NCBI RefSeq assembly: GCF_001500025.1 | Contig: NZ_LQIW01000049.1 | Location: forward strand, 124,001 to 188,000 | Direction of reading: 5' to 3' | DNA length: 64,000 nt | Source: Mycobacterium sp. IS-1590 | GTDB lineage: Bacteria > Actinomycetota > Actinomycetes > Mycobacteriales > Mycobacteriaceae | Shown: one piece after another, positions 25,944-34,018 of the stretch | Layout of the letters: each line of letters begins with the position of its first letter | How positions within the stretch are numbered: the stretch's first letter is position 1 | Notes under the pieces: generated by a model | Told to the model about the DNA's origin: nothing | Database searches by the model: none | The model's input: only the letters and a program-made list of their open reading frames with translations | Made by a program: the position numbers and the translations under genes

Positions 25944-27626
25944 TCACGACGTCAACTGCGCGACCACCTTCTTCTTGTCGACCTTGCCGACCGCGGTCTT
26001 GGGCAGCGTGGGCAGCGGCACCAGCACGTCGGGCCTGCAGTGCGCCGACACACCCCGCTCGTCGAGGAACTGGTTGAGCTCGGCCAGGGTGATCGGGGCG
26101 CCCTTGAACACGACAGCGGCGCATATCTTCTCGCCGAGGAACTCGTCGGGCAGCGCCACCGCCGCCGCGGTGTAGACCGCCGGGTGGGCGAACAGATGCT
26201 CTTCGAGGTCCGACGCCGACACCGTCTCACCGCCGCGGTGGATGACGTCCTTGATGCGTCCGGTCACCTCGACGTAGCCGGCGCGTGGACCGTCGGCGAA
26301 TATCCGCACGCGGTCACCGCTGCGGTAGAAGCCGTCCGGGGTGAACGAACGCGCGTTGGCCTCGTCGGCGCGGTAATAGCCGTTGAGCGTGTAGGGGCCG
26401 CGCACGAGCAGCTCGCCCTCCTCACCGGGCGCCACCTCCGCGCCGGACTCGTCGACGACGCGCATCTCGTCGTGCGGCGACATCGGCCTGCCCTGGGTGT
26501 TGACCACGACGTCGACGGGATCGCCGGGTCGGGTGAAGTTCAACATGCCCTCGGCCATGCCGAAGATCTGCTGCAGCCCCGGCGTGAGCCCGGACAGGAT
26601 GTACTCGGCCTCCTGCGGTGTCATGCGCGAACCGCCGACCTGGACGAGCCGCAGCCCCGTCGGCAGCACCGGCTCCCATTCGCACGCCTGGGTCCACACC
26701 TTGGCCAGCGCGTTGACCAACGCGGTCACCGTGACGTTGTGCCGATCGATCAGCGCGAACGCGGCCTCAGGGCTCGGGTCGGTGGTGAACACCGATGTCG
26801 CGCCGACGGTCATCGACCCCAGGATTCCCGGGCACGCCAGCGGGAAGTTGTGTCCGGCGGGCAACACCACGAGGTAGACGTCGTCGCCGGTGAGACGGCA
26901 CTCCCGCGCACTGGCCCTGGCGGTGTAGAGGTAGTCGTTGTGGGTCCGGGCGATGAGCTTCGGCAGACCCGTGGTGCCACCGGACACCAGAAGAAGGGCC
27001 GGCGCATCGGGGTCGACGGGCGGCAGTTCGGGCAGTGGACCGTCGAAATCGGCCAGCGCAGACCAGGATTGGAACCACCCCGGGTCTCCGTGGACGAACA
27101 CGTGCTGCAGCGCGGGATTGTCTCGGACGAGCTCCTCGGCGAGCTCGCGGTAGTCGAAGCCGCCGACCGAATCGGGCACGATCAGGCCCACCGCACCGCT
27201 GACCGCGGCGAAATGGTTCAGCTCCGCGGACCTGTGTCCCGGCAGGCACATCACCGGCACGACACCCGCCCGCAGCACACCGAACAGCGCCACCGCGAAC
27301 TCGCAGGTGTTCGGGAGCTGCAGCAGCATGCGGTCGCCGGGGGCGACGCCGCGGTCGGCCAGCGCCGCCGCGATCCGGTCGGCACGGGCATCGAGTTCGG
27401 CGAACGTGTAGCTGACGTGCTCGTCGATCACCGCGGTCCGATCGGGCCACGTCGCAACCGCATCGGTCAGGATCGATTCGAGGGGTTCGTCGGTCCAGTA
27501 GCCCGCGCGACGGTACTCGTCGGCGCGGTCTGCGGGGAAGGGTGCGAAACCCGTCCAGAGGTCGCCGAGCCCGCCACCGTGAAGCGGCTGATCTTTGTGT
27601 GGGCGCTGCTCGAAACCGGTGCTCAT
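25944..27626 (-). CDS. mbtA: Salicyl-AMP ligase MbtA (here probably 6-methylsalicyl-AMP ligase)
   Basis: A 560-residue adenylating enzyme of the DhbE/EntE group that activates an aryl acid with ATP and loads it onto the ArCP of MbtB. Motifs: P-loop 'LLLVSGGTTGLPKLI', 'GMAEGMLNFTR' (where related ligases have a YGMTE-like motif), 'YRSGDRVRI' and the C-terminal Lys in 'GKVDKKKVV'. The ATG at 27626 is chosen on the family N-terminus; upstream codons cross the iron box. It is divergent from mbtB, sharing the IdeR box, and converges with the polyketide synthase (78 bp gap). Acid specificity cannot be read by eye; the neighbouring synthase suggests 6-methylsalicylate. Confidence 0.92.
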   Translation of the reverse strand: MSTGFEQRPHKDQPLHGGGLGDLWTGFAPFPADRADEYRRAGYWTDEPLESILTDAVATWPDRTAVIDEHVSYTFAELDARADRIAAALADRGVAPGDRMLLQLPNTCEFAVALFGVLRAGVVPVMCLPGHRSAELNHFAAVSGAVGLIVPDSVGGFDYRELAEELVRDNPALQHVFVHGDPGWFQSWSALADFDGPLPELPPVDPDAPALLLVSGGTTGLPKLIARTHNDYLYTARASARECRLTGDDVYLVVLPAGHNFPLACPGILGSMTVGATSVFTTDPSPEAAFALIDRHNVTVTALVNALAKVWTQACEWEPVLPTGLRLVQVGGSRMTPQEAEYILSGLTPGLQQIFGMAEGMLNFTRPGDPVDVVVNTQGRPMSPHDEMRVVDESGAEVAPGEEGELLVRGPYTLNGYYRADEANARSFTPDGFYRSGDRVRIFADGPRAGYVEVTGRIKDVIHRGGETVSASDLEEHLFAHPAVYTAAAVALPDEFLGEKICAAVVFKGAPITLAELNQFLDERGVSAHCRPDVLVPLPTLPKTAVGKVDKKKVVAQLTS

Positions 27627-27694
27627 AAAGGATGCGACCCCTTGGGGTAGGTGTGTTGGGTACGTCGCGTATAAGGTAGCGTGCCCCGCGTTAG

Positions 27695-27713
27695 TTAGGG
27701 CAGCCTGTACTAA
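27695..27713. promoter_or_regulatory. IdeR-like iron box in mbtA-mbtB divergent promoter
   Basis: TTAGGGCAGCCTGTACTAA matches 13 of 19 positions of the IdeR consensus. It ends 15 bp before the mbtB GTG and is 69 bp from the mbtA ATG. A TATAAG hexamer at 27670-27675 may be the -10 for mbtB, placing the box over or just after the start of transcription, suitable for repression by Fe-IdeR. The mbtB ribosome site CTGGAGGG follows immediately. Confidence 0.75.
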
Positions 27714-27728
27714 TCTGGAGGGCACGTC

Positions 27729-30700
27729 GTGGGTGTGGGTGAGACTGGTTCGTCGACAGAGCGAACGACCGATCGCACCGTCCGCGAGGAGGTTGCCGAG
27801 CTGCTCGGGGTGAGCCCCGACGAGGTCGACCCGCACGCCGACCTGATCGCCTCGGGACTCGACTCGATCCGCATGATGTCGCTGTCCGGTCGGTGGCGCA
27901 AGCAGGGCATGGACATCAACTTCGCCGCTCTCGCGGAGAACCCGACCGTCTCGGCGTGGTCGGCGCTGGTCGCCGAGCGGTCCGGTGGCGGCGAAGCCGA
28001 GCCGCCAGCCCACACCGCGCCGGCCGGCGACGAGAGCGAACCCTTCCCACTGGCGCCCATGCAGCACGCGATGTGGTTGGGCCGCAACGACGATCAGCAA
28101 CTCGGCGGGGTGGCCGCGCACCTGTACGTCGAGTTCGACGGCGCCGGCGTCGACCCCGAGCAGTTGCGGCTGGCGGCCACGAAACTCGTTGCACGCCACC
28201 CGATGTTGCGTGTCGAGATCCTTCCAGACGGTACCCAGCGGATCGGTGACCGCGGCCTGCCCGTGACGGTCTACGACCTGCGCGATCTGGACGCCGACGC
28301 CGCCGAGCAGCGACTCGAGTCCATCCGGCACGAGAAATCGCACCAGATCCTCGACGGCGACGTGCTCGAGTTGAGTTTGTCGCTGTGTCCCGACGGCCGC
28401 ACCCGGCTGCACGTCGACATGGACATGAACGCCGCCGACGCGGTGAGCTACCGCAAGTTCATGGCCGACCTCGCGGTGTTCTACCGCGGTGGCGAGCTTC
28501 CCGACCTGGGATACACCTACCGGGAGTACCGCGCCGCGCTATCCGCGTCCGATCCGGGCCCCTCCGACGAGGATGTGCGGTGGTGGGCCGAGCGCATCCC
28601 CGAACTTCCCGAATCGCCTGCGCTGCCGCTGATCCCGCCAGCCGAACAGGACGACCCCCGGCGCAGCGTCCGGCTGTGGCACATCTTCGACGTCGCGACC
28701 CGCGACGCCTTGTTCGCCGCCGCGCACCGCCGTGGCATCACGCCCGCGATGGCGGTCGGGGCGTCGTATGCCAATGCCCTGGCACGCTGGTCGAGCGGTT
28801 CGCGGTTCCTGCTGAACCTGCCGATGTTCGGCCGTGAACCGTTCCATCCCGACGTCGAGAAGCTCGTGGGCTGCTTCACCTCGTCGTTGATGCTCGACAT
28901 CGACCTCACCGAAGCCCGAACGCCCGCGCAGCGGGCGCGCGCCGTGCAGGAGACCCTGCACCACACCGCGCGGCACTCGAGATACTCGGGCCTGTCGGTG
29001 TTGCGCGACCTCGGACGCCACCGCGGTCACCAGGTGCTGGCACCGATCGTCTACACCAGCGCACTGGGGCTCGGCGATCTCTTCGCCGGCGAGGTCACCG
29101 ACCAGTTCGGGGCTCCGGTGTGGACGATTTCGCAAGGCCCGCAGGTGCTCATCGATGCGCAGGCGACCCCGCTCGCCGACGGTCTGATGATCAACTGGGA
29201 TGTGCGGGTCGACGCGTTCCGGCCCGGCGTTGCCGACGCGATGTTCGCCTACCACCTCGCCGAGCTGACCCGGCTCGCAACCGACGACGCCGCCTGGGAC
29301 GCTCCGGATCCGTCGGCGGTACCCGAGACGCAGCGAGCCGTGCGGCGGGCGGTCAACAGCACCACGGCGCCGCCGAGCGGCGAAGCGATTCACGACGGAT
29401 TCTTCAACCGGGCGCTCGCCGACCCCGACGCCACCGCGGTGTTCAGCCCCGACGGCGACCTGACCTACACCGAACTTCGCGACCGCGCCCTGGGGGTGTC
29501 GGCGACGTTGCGCGACAACGGTGTTCGCCCCGGTGACCTCGTCGCGCTGATCGGGCCCAAGTGCGCCGAGCAGATCCCCGCCGTGCTCGGCATCCTCGCC
29601 GCGGGCGCCGCCTATCTCCCGATCGGCGCAGACCAGCCCGCCGAGCGGACCGCGCGGATTCTCGAGTCGAGCGCGGTGGCCGCGGTGCTGGTGTGCGGCG
29701 GTGCGAAGACGAACCACACCGGCGTACCTGTCATCACCGTCGCCGATGCGATCACCCGCGCCAGCTCCGACGTGCAGCCCGCCCGGACCGACCCCAACTC
29801 GCTTGCCTACGTGCTGTTCACGTCGGGTTCAACCGGTGAACCCAAGGGAGTGGAGCTCACCCATGACGCGGTGATGAACACCGTCGAGTTCGTCTCCGAC
29901 CATTTCGGGCTGCACCGGGGTGATCGCAGCCTGGCGCTGGCCTCGCTGGAAGCCGACATGTCGGTGCTCGAGATTTTCGCGCTGCTGCGCGCGGGGGGCG
30001 CGGTCGTGGTGGTCGACGAGGATCAGCGCCGCGATCCGGACACCTGGGCGCGGTTGATCCAGCAGCACGGCGTGACGTTCCTCAACTGGATGCCCGGATG
30101 GCTCGACATGCTGCTCGAGGCCGGCGGCGACCGGCTGACCAGCTTACGGGTGGTGCTGCTCGGCGGCGACTGGGTACGGCCAGAACTGATTCGGGCCCTG
30201 CGCAACTCGGCCCCCAACGTCCGCGCCGCCGGCGTGGGCGGCGCAACCGAGACGGCCGTGCACGGAACGATCTGCGAGGTCGACGATCCGCCCGCGCACT
30301 GGACATCGGTGCCCTACGGCATCCCCTTCCCGAACAACGCCTGCCGGGTGGTGGCCGCCGACGGTTCGGACTGCCCCGACTGGGTTCCCGGCGAACTGTG
30401 GTTCACCGGCCGCGGCATCGCCCGCGGATACCGCGGGCGCCCGGACCTGACCGCCGAGAAGTTCGTCGAGTACGAGGGCCGAACCTGGTACCGCACCGGC
30501 GATCTCGTCCGCTACCTTCCCGACGGGACGCTGGAGTTCGTCGGCCGTGTCGACCATCGAGTCAAGATCAGCGGGTACCGTATCGAACTCGGCGAGGTCG
30601 AGGCCGCCCTCAAGCGGGTCGCCGGAATCGACGCCGCGGTGGCGGCCGTGCTCCCCGGTGAGCGCGATGTGCTCGCGGCGTTGGTGCGCACCGACGATCC

Positions 30701-31217
30701 CACGGTCGACGCGCGGACGGTCACCGCGGCCTTGACCGATCTCCTTCCCGCCCACATGATTCCGAAGATCATTGCGGTGGCTGATCACATCCCGTTCACC
30801 GTCAACGGCAAAATCGACCGCAAGGCCGTGGCACGCCTGCTGGCCGACGTGGACCCACCCGCCGCACAGGAGTATCGGGCGCCGGCCACGCCGTTGGAGT
30901 CCGCATTGGTGGCGATCGTCGAAGACGTGCTCGACGTCGGCGACGACGTCCGCGTGGGTGTCGACGACGACTTCTTCTCCCTCGGAGGGGATTCCGTGAT
31001 GGCCACCCAGGTGATCGCCCGGGTGCGCGACTGGCTGGACACCCCGACGGTCTTGGTCACCGACATGTTCGCCGCCCGGTGCGTCGCCAAACTCGCCGAA
31101 CGACTTCTGCGCCGCGAACCCGACGCCCAGCGACTCAACGCCGTCGCCGAGGTGTACTTGGAGGTCGCGCAGATGGACAGCGCCGAAGTGCTGTCCGAAC
31201 TCGAATCGTCAGCCTAG
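27729..31217 (+). CDS. mbtB: Mycobactin NRPS MbtB (ArCP-Cy-A-PCP)
   Basis: A 1162-residue synthetase that accepts the aryl acid from MbtA, joins it to Ser (or Thr) and cyclises to the phenyloxazoline. Domains: aryl carrier (Ser46 in 'GLDSIRMM'), cyclisation (about 95-520; 'DMNAADAVS' at 232-240, the D-x4-D-x2-S signature), adenylation ('LFTSGSTGEPKGV' near 700, 'YRTGDLVRY', 'NGKIDRKAV') and PCP (Ser1089 in 'LGGDSVMA'). It ends about 70 residues after the PCP with no thioesterase domain, unlike the approximately 1414-residue M. tuberculosis protein. Its end overlaps the convergent oxidoreductase gene by 9 bp. Confidence 0.93.
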   Translation: MGVGETGSSTERTTDRTVREEVAELLGVSPDEVDPHADLIASGLDSIRMMSLSGRWRKQGMDINFAALAENPTVSAWSALVAERSGGGEAEPPAHTAPAGDESEPFPLAPMQHAMWLGRNDDQQLGGVAAHLYVEFDGAGVDPEQLRLAATKLVARHPMLRVEILPDGTQRIGDRGLPVTVYDLRDLDADAAEQRLESIRHEKSHQILDGDVLELSLSLCPDGRTRLHVDMDMNAADAVSYRKFMADLAVFYRGGELPDLGYTYREYRAALSASDPGPSDEDVRWWAERIPELPESPALPLIPPAEQDDPRRSVRLWHIFDVATRDALFAAAHRRGITPAMAVGASYANALARWSSGSRFLLNLPMFGREPFHPDVEKLVGCFTSSLMLDIDLTEARTPAQRARAVQETLHHTARHSRYSGLSVLRDLGRHRGHQVLAPIVYTSALGLGDLFAGEVTDQFGAPVWTISQGPQVLIDAQATPLADGLMINWDVRVDAFRPGVADAMFAYHLAELTRLATDDAAWDAPDPSAVPETQRAVRRAVNSTTAPPSGEAIHDGFFNRALADPDATAVFSPDGDLTYTELRDRALGVSATLRDNGVRPGDLVALIGPKCAEQIPAVLGILAAGAAYLPIGADQPAERTARILESSAVAAVLVCGGAKTNHTGVPVITVADAITRASSDVQPARTDPNSLAYVLFTSGSTGEPKGVELTHDAVMNTVEFVSDHFGLHRGDRSLALASLEADMSVLEIFALLRAGGAVVVVDEDQRRDPDTWARLIQQHGVTFLNWMPGWLDMLLEAGGDRLTSLRVVLLGGDWVRPELIRALRNSAPNVRAAGVGGATETAVHGTICEVDDPPAHWTSVPYGIPFPNNACRVVAADGSDCPDWVPGELWFTGRGIARGYRGRPDLTAEKFVEYEGRTWYRTGDLVRYLPDGTLEFVGRVDHRVKISGYRIELGEVEAALKRVAGIDAAVAAVLPGERDVLAALVRTDDPTVDARTVTAALTDLLPAHMIPKIIAVADHIPFTVNGKIDRKAVARLLADVDPPAAQEYRAPATPLESALVAIVEDVLDVGDDVRVGVDDDFFSLGGDSVMATQVIARVRDWLDTPTVLVTDMFAARCVAKLAERLLRREPDAQRLNAVAEVYLEVAQMDSAEVLSELESSA

Positions 31218-32069
31218 GGAGCTGGCCAGCCGACGCCACTGCTCGCGCGGGAACGCCCGCGGATCGGCGGTCAGCACCTGCACACAGACGTGGTCGGCAC
31301 CGGCGTCGAGGTGCTGCTGGACCCGGTTCAGCACGGTCTGTTCGTCGCCCCAGGCGATGATCGCGTCGAACAACCGGTCGCTCACCGTCTCCACGTCCTC
31401 CTCGGTGAACCCCGTCCGCAGCAGGTTGTTGCGGTAGTTCGGCAGCGCCAGATACGAACGCAGCCAATCGGTCCCGACCGAACGCGCCTCGTCGCGGTCG
31501 GTGGTGAGCAGCACGGTCTGCTCGGGCAGCAGCAGCGGGCCCTCGCCCAGATGCTCGCGGGCGTAGCGCGTGTGGTCGGGGGTGACGAGGTAGGGGTGCG
31601 CTCCGCCCGCGCGGGTCGCGGCCAGTTCCAGCATCTTCGGGCCCAGGGCCGCGAGCACCCGGTTGGCGAGCGGAACCGGCTGCGGGGTCGCATCGATGGC
31701 TTCCAGGTACTTGCGGGTCGCTGCCAGCGGCTTGCGGTAGAGCCCCGGTTCCTTCGAATCGATCAGCGGCGCGTGGCTGACCCCGATGCCCAGCAGGAAG
31801 CGCTCGCCGTGGCTCTCGGTCAACGCCGCGTAGCGCGCCGCCACGTCGGCGGGCTCGTGCATCCAGAGGTTCAGGATGCCCGTGGCGATCACCACCCGTT
31901 TGGTCGCCGAGAGCAGGTGCTCCACCGAATCGAGGACCGGCCCGCCGACGTCGGGGATCCACAGTGCGGTGAACCCGAGCTCCTCCAATTCCGCGGCCGC
32001 CTCGGCCGCTTGACCCTGATCGCCGTAGCGCAGCTGCGAACTCCAGATACCGACGCCTGCCAGGTCCAT
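31209..32069 (-). CDS. F420-type luciferase-like (LLM) oxidoreductase
   Basis: A 286-residue TIM-barrel protein of the bacterial-luciferase superfamily. 'ELEELGFTALWIPDVGG', 'ATGILNLWMHEP', 'GERFLLGIGVSH' and the C-terminal 'AGADHVCVQVLT' are typical of the F420-dependent LLM branch common in mycobacteria. Start at the ATG at 32069 ('MDLAGVGIW'). It is divergent from the ABC transporter with an IdeR box between, so may be iron-regulated. Such enzymes reduce or oxidise with F420 or FMN; a role in tailoring or reducing the siderophore is possible but unproven. It is not part of the mbt set I know. Confidence 0.8.
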   Translation of the reverse strand: MDLAGVGIWSSQLRYGDQGQAAEAAAELEELGFTALWIPDVGGPVLDSVEHLLSATKRVVIATGILNLWMHEPADVAARYAALTESHGERFLLGIGVSHAPLIDSKEPGLYRKPLAATRKYLEAIDATPQPVPLANRVLAALGPKMLELAATRAGGAHPYLVTPDHTRYAREHLGEGPLLLPEQTVLLTTDRDEARSVGTDWLRSYLALPNYRNNLLRTGFTEEDVETVSDRLFDAIIAWGDEQTVLNRVQQHLDAGADHVCVQVLTADPRAFPREQWRRLASSLG

Positions 32070-32148
32070 GAACGATCCCTTCAAAAGCTGTGAGCTCGTA
32101 ACCGACTCCTTCACGTTACGTAGCGACCGGCGCCTCTCGTGCGACCGG

Positions 32149-32167
32149 TAGGGTTAGGCGACCCTTA
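32149..32167. promoter_or_regulatory. IdeR-like iron box before ABC transporter pair
   Basis: TAGGGTTAGGCGACCCTTA matches 14 of 19 consensus positions, with the core GGTTAGGC intact. It ends 24 bp before the transporter ATG at 32192 and 79 bp from the divergent oxidoreductase start, so could control both. Confidence 0.75.
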
Positions 32168-32191
32168 CCCACCGCTAGACCTGGAGGGTGC

Positions 32192-34018
32192 ATGACCGCT
32201 GTGCAACCCGCGCCCGCCATCGAGACGGGCACTCCCGAAACCGCGGCCGACGCGGCCAAGCGGGCAGCCACCTACGACAAGCTCGCGCTGCAGCAGCTGC
32301 TCGCCCCCACCCGAGCCCGCTCGTCGCGGGCACAGCGGTACCAACTGCTGGCCTCGGCGGCGACGATCGTGCCGTTCATCGGCATCGTGGAAATCGGCCG
32401 TGCACTGCTCGCCGACGGACCGCCGGACACCACCAGGCTCTGGACCGTCGTCGCCATCGTGGTCGTCGCGCTGCTCGTGCGCACGCTTGCCGGCGGTGCC
32501 GCCCTCACGATCACCCACCTCGCCGACGTGGATCTGCAACGGTCATTGCGGCTGCGGATCGTCGACAAGCTGGGCCGGTTGCCGTTGGGCTGGTTCGGTG
32601 ACAAGTCGTCGGGCGAGGTGAACAAGGCCGTCCAGAACGACGTCGGCGAATTACATTTCCTCGTCGCCCATTCGGCCGTAGAGAACACCGGAGCGCTGGC
32701 CACCCCGCTTTTCGGGCTCATCTACTGCTTCTACCTCGACTGGCGGCTGGGCCTGCTGGCAATGGCCACCGTCCCGTTCTACATCGGCATCTACCTCGCG
32801 CTGGGGCGCGACTCCCGAACCCAGATGGAACGGCTCGACCGGGGGGTCGAACGCATCAGCGCCACCATCGTCGAGTTCATCGCCGGCGTGTCGGTGGTCA
32901 AGACGTTCGGCCAGGCCGGCAAGGCGCACAAGCGCTTCGCCGACGCCGCCGACGAATTCAACGAGAGCTTCGCGGGATGGATCGGACCCTTGGTCCGGGT
33001 CAAGGCCGTGTCGTCGGTCTTCATCGACACCCCGGTGCTGCTGCTGGCCAACCTGGCAGGCGGGTACTGGTTCGTGCGCAGCGGCTGGGTCAGCCCGATC
33101 GAGGTGCTGGGCTCGGCGCTGGTCGCGGTGACCATCCCGGCGGCGGTTCTGACCGTCGGCTACTCCACCCACATCAAACGCCAGGCCGCGGCGGCCGCCG
33201 GACGCCTGCAGCGTCTGCTGGACACACCCGTCCTCCCCGTTGCGCGTGAACCCCAGGTACCGCAGGACAATTCGATCCGATTCGAGGACGTCCGATTCTC
33301 CTACGACGGCGAGAACACCGTCCTGCACGACGTGTCGCTCGCCCTCCCGGCCGGGACCATCACCGCGCTCGTCGGACCGTCGGGCAGCGGTAAGTCGACG
33401 CTGGCCACCCTTGTGCCGCGCTTTCATGACGTCACCGCGGGCGCGGTGCGCGTCGGCGGTGTCGACGTCCGCGACATTGCGCCTGCCGAGCTGTACCGGC
33501 ACGTCGGGTTCGTGCTGCAGGACGTGCAACTCCTCGGCATCAGCGTGGCCGACAACATCCGTCTCGGCCGCGCCGACGCCACCGACGACGACGTGATCGC
33601 CGCAGCCAAGGCCGCCCGTATTCACGACCGAATCCTGCAGCTGCCAAGGGGTTACGACTCCGTCATCGACGAGGACGCGCACTTCTCCGGCGGCGAGGCT
33701 CAGCGCGTCAGCATCGCACGCGCCGTGCTGGCCGATACACCGATCCTGGTGCTCGACGAGGCGACCGCGTTCGCCGACCCCGATTCGGAGGCCCAGATCC
33801 AAGAGGCGTTGTCGCGGCTCATCGTCGGGCGCACCGTGCTGGTCATCGCGCACCGGCTGGGCTCGATCGTCGCCGCCGACACTGTGGTGGTGCTGGATCA
33901 GGGGCGCGTCGTCGAACAAGGCAGGCATGACGAACTTCTCGCCGCCGGCGGCCGGTACGCGCGCATGTGGCAGTCGTACACGGCAGACCACGCACGGGAA
34001 TGGGAGGTGGCCCGATGA
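32192..34018 (+). CDS. IrtA/YbtP-type ABC transporter, no siderophore-reductase domain
   Basis: A 608-residue half-transporter with about six membrane segments (roughly residues 50-330) and a nucleotide-binding domain: Walker A 'GPSGSGKST', Q-loop 'VLQDVQL', signature 'FSGGEAQRVS', Walker B 'PILVLDEATAFADP'. The 'EATAFADP' wording is what I recall from IrtA, the carboxymycobactin importer. IrtA has an N-terminal FAD-binding siderophore-interaction domain and is about 860 residues; here only a 50-residue cytoplasmic lead precedes the first helix. It is thus an exporter-fold importer like YbtP of the yersiniabactin system. Ribosome site CTGGAGGG; ATGA overlap with its partner. Confidence 0.85.
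   Translation: MTAVQPAPAIETGTPETAADAAKRAATYDKLALQQLLAPTRARSSRAQRYQLLASAATIVPFIGIVEIGRALLADGPPDTTRLWTVVAIVVVALLVRTLAGGAALTITHLADVDLQRSLRLRIVDKLGRLPLGWFGDKSSGEVNKAVQNDVGELHFLVAHSAVENTGALATPLFGLIYCFYLDWRLGLLAMATVPFYIGIYLALGRDSRTQMERLDRGVERISATIVEFIAGVSVVKTFGQAGKAHKRFADAADEFNESFAGWIGPLVRVKAVSSVFIDTPVLLLANLAGGYWFVRSGWVSPIEVLGSALVAVTIPAAVLTVGYSTHIKRQAAAAAGRLQRLLDTPVLPVAREPQVPQDNSIRFEDVRFSYDGENTVLHDVSLALPAGTITALVGPSGSGKSTLATLVPRFHDVTAGAVRVGGVDVRDIAPAELYRHVGFVLQDVQLLGISVADNIRLGRADATDDDVIAAAKAARIHDRILQLPRGYDSVIDEDAHFSGGEAQRVSIARAVLADTPILVLDEATAFADPDSEAQIQEALSRLIVGRTVLVIAHRLGSIVAADTVVVLDQGRVVEQGRHDELLAAGGRYARMWQSYTADHAREWEVAR

Noticed and set aside
27672..27690. Second IdeR box in the mbtA-mbtB spacer around TAAGGTAGCG
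   Set aside because: Only about 8 of 19 positions match the consensus; the stretch is better read as a -10 region.
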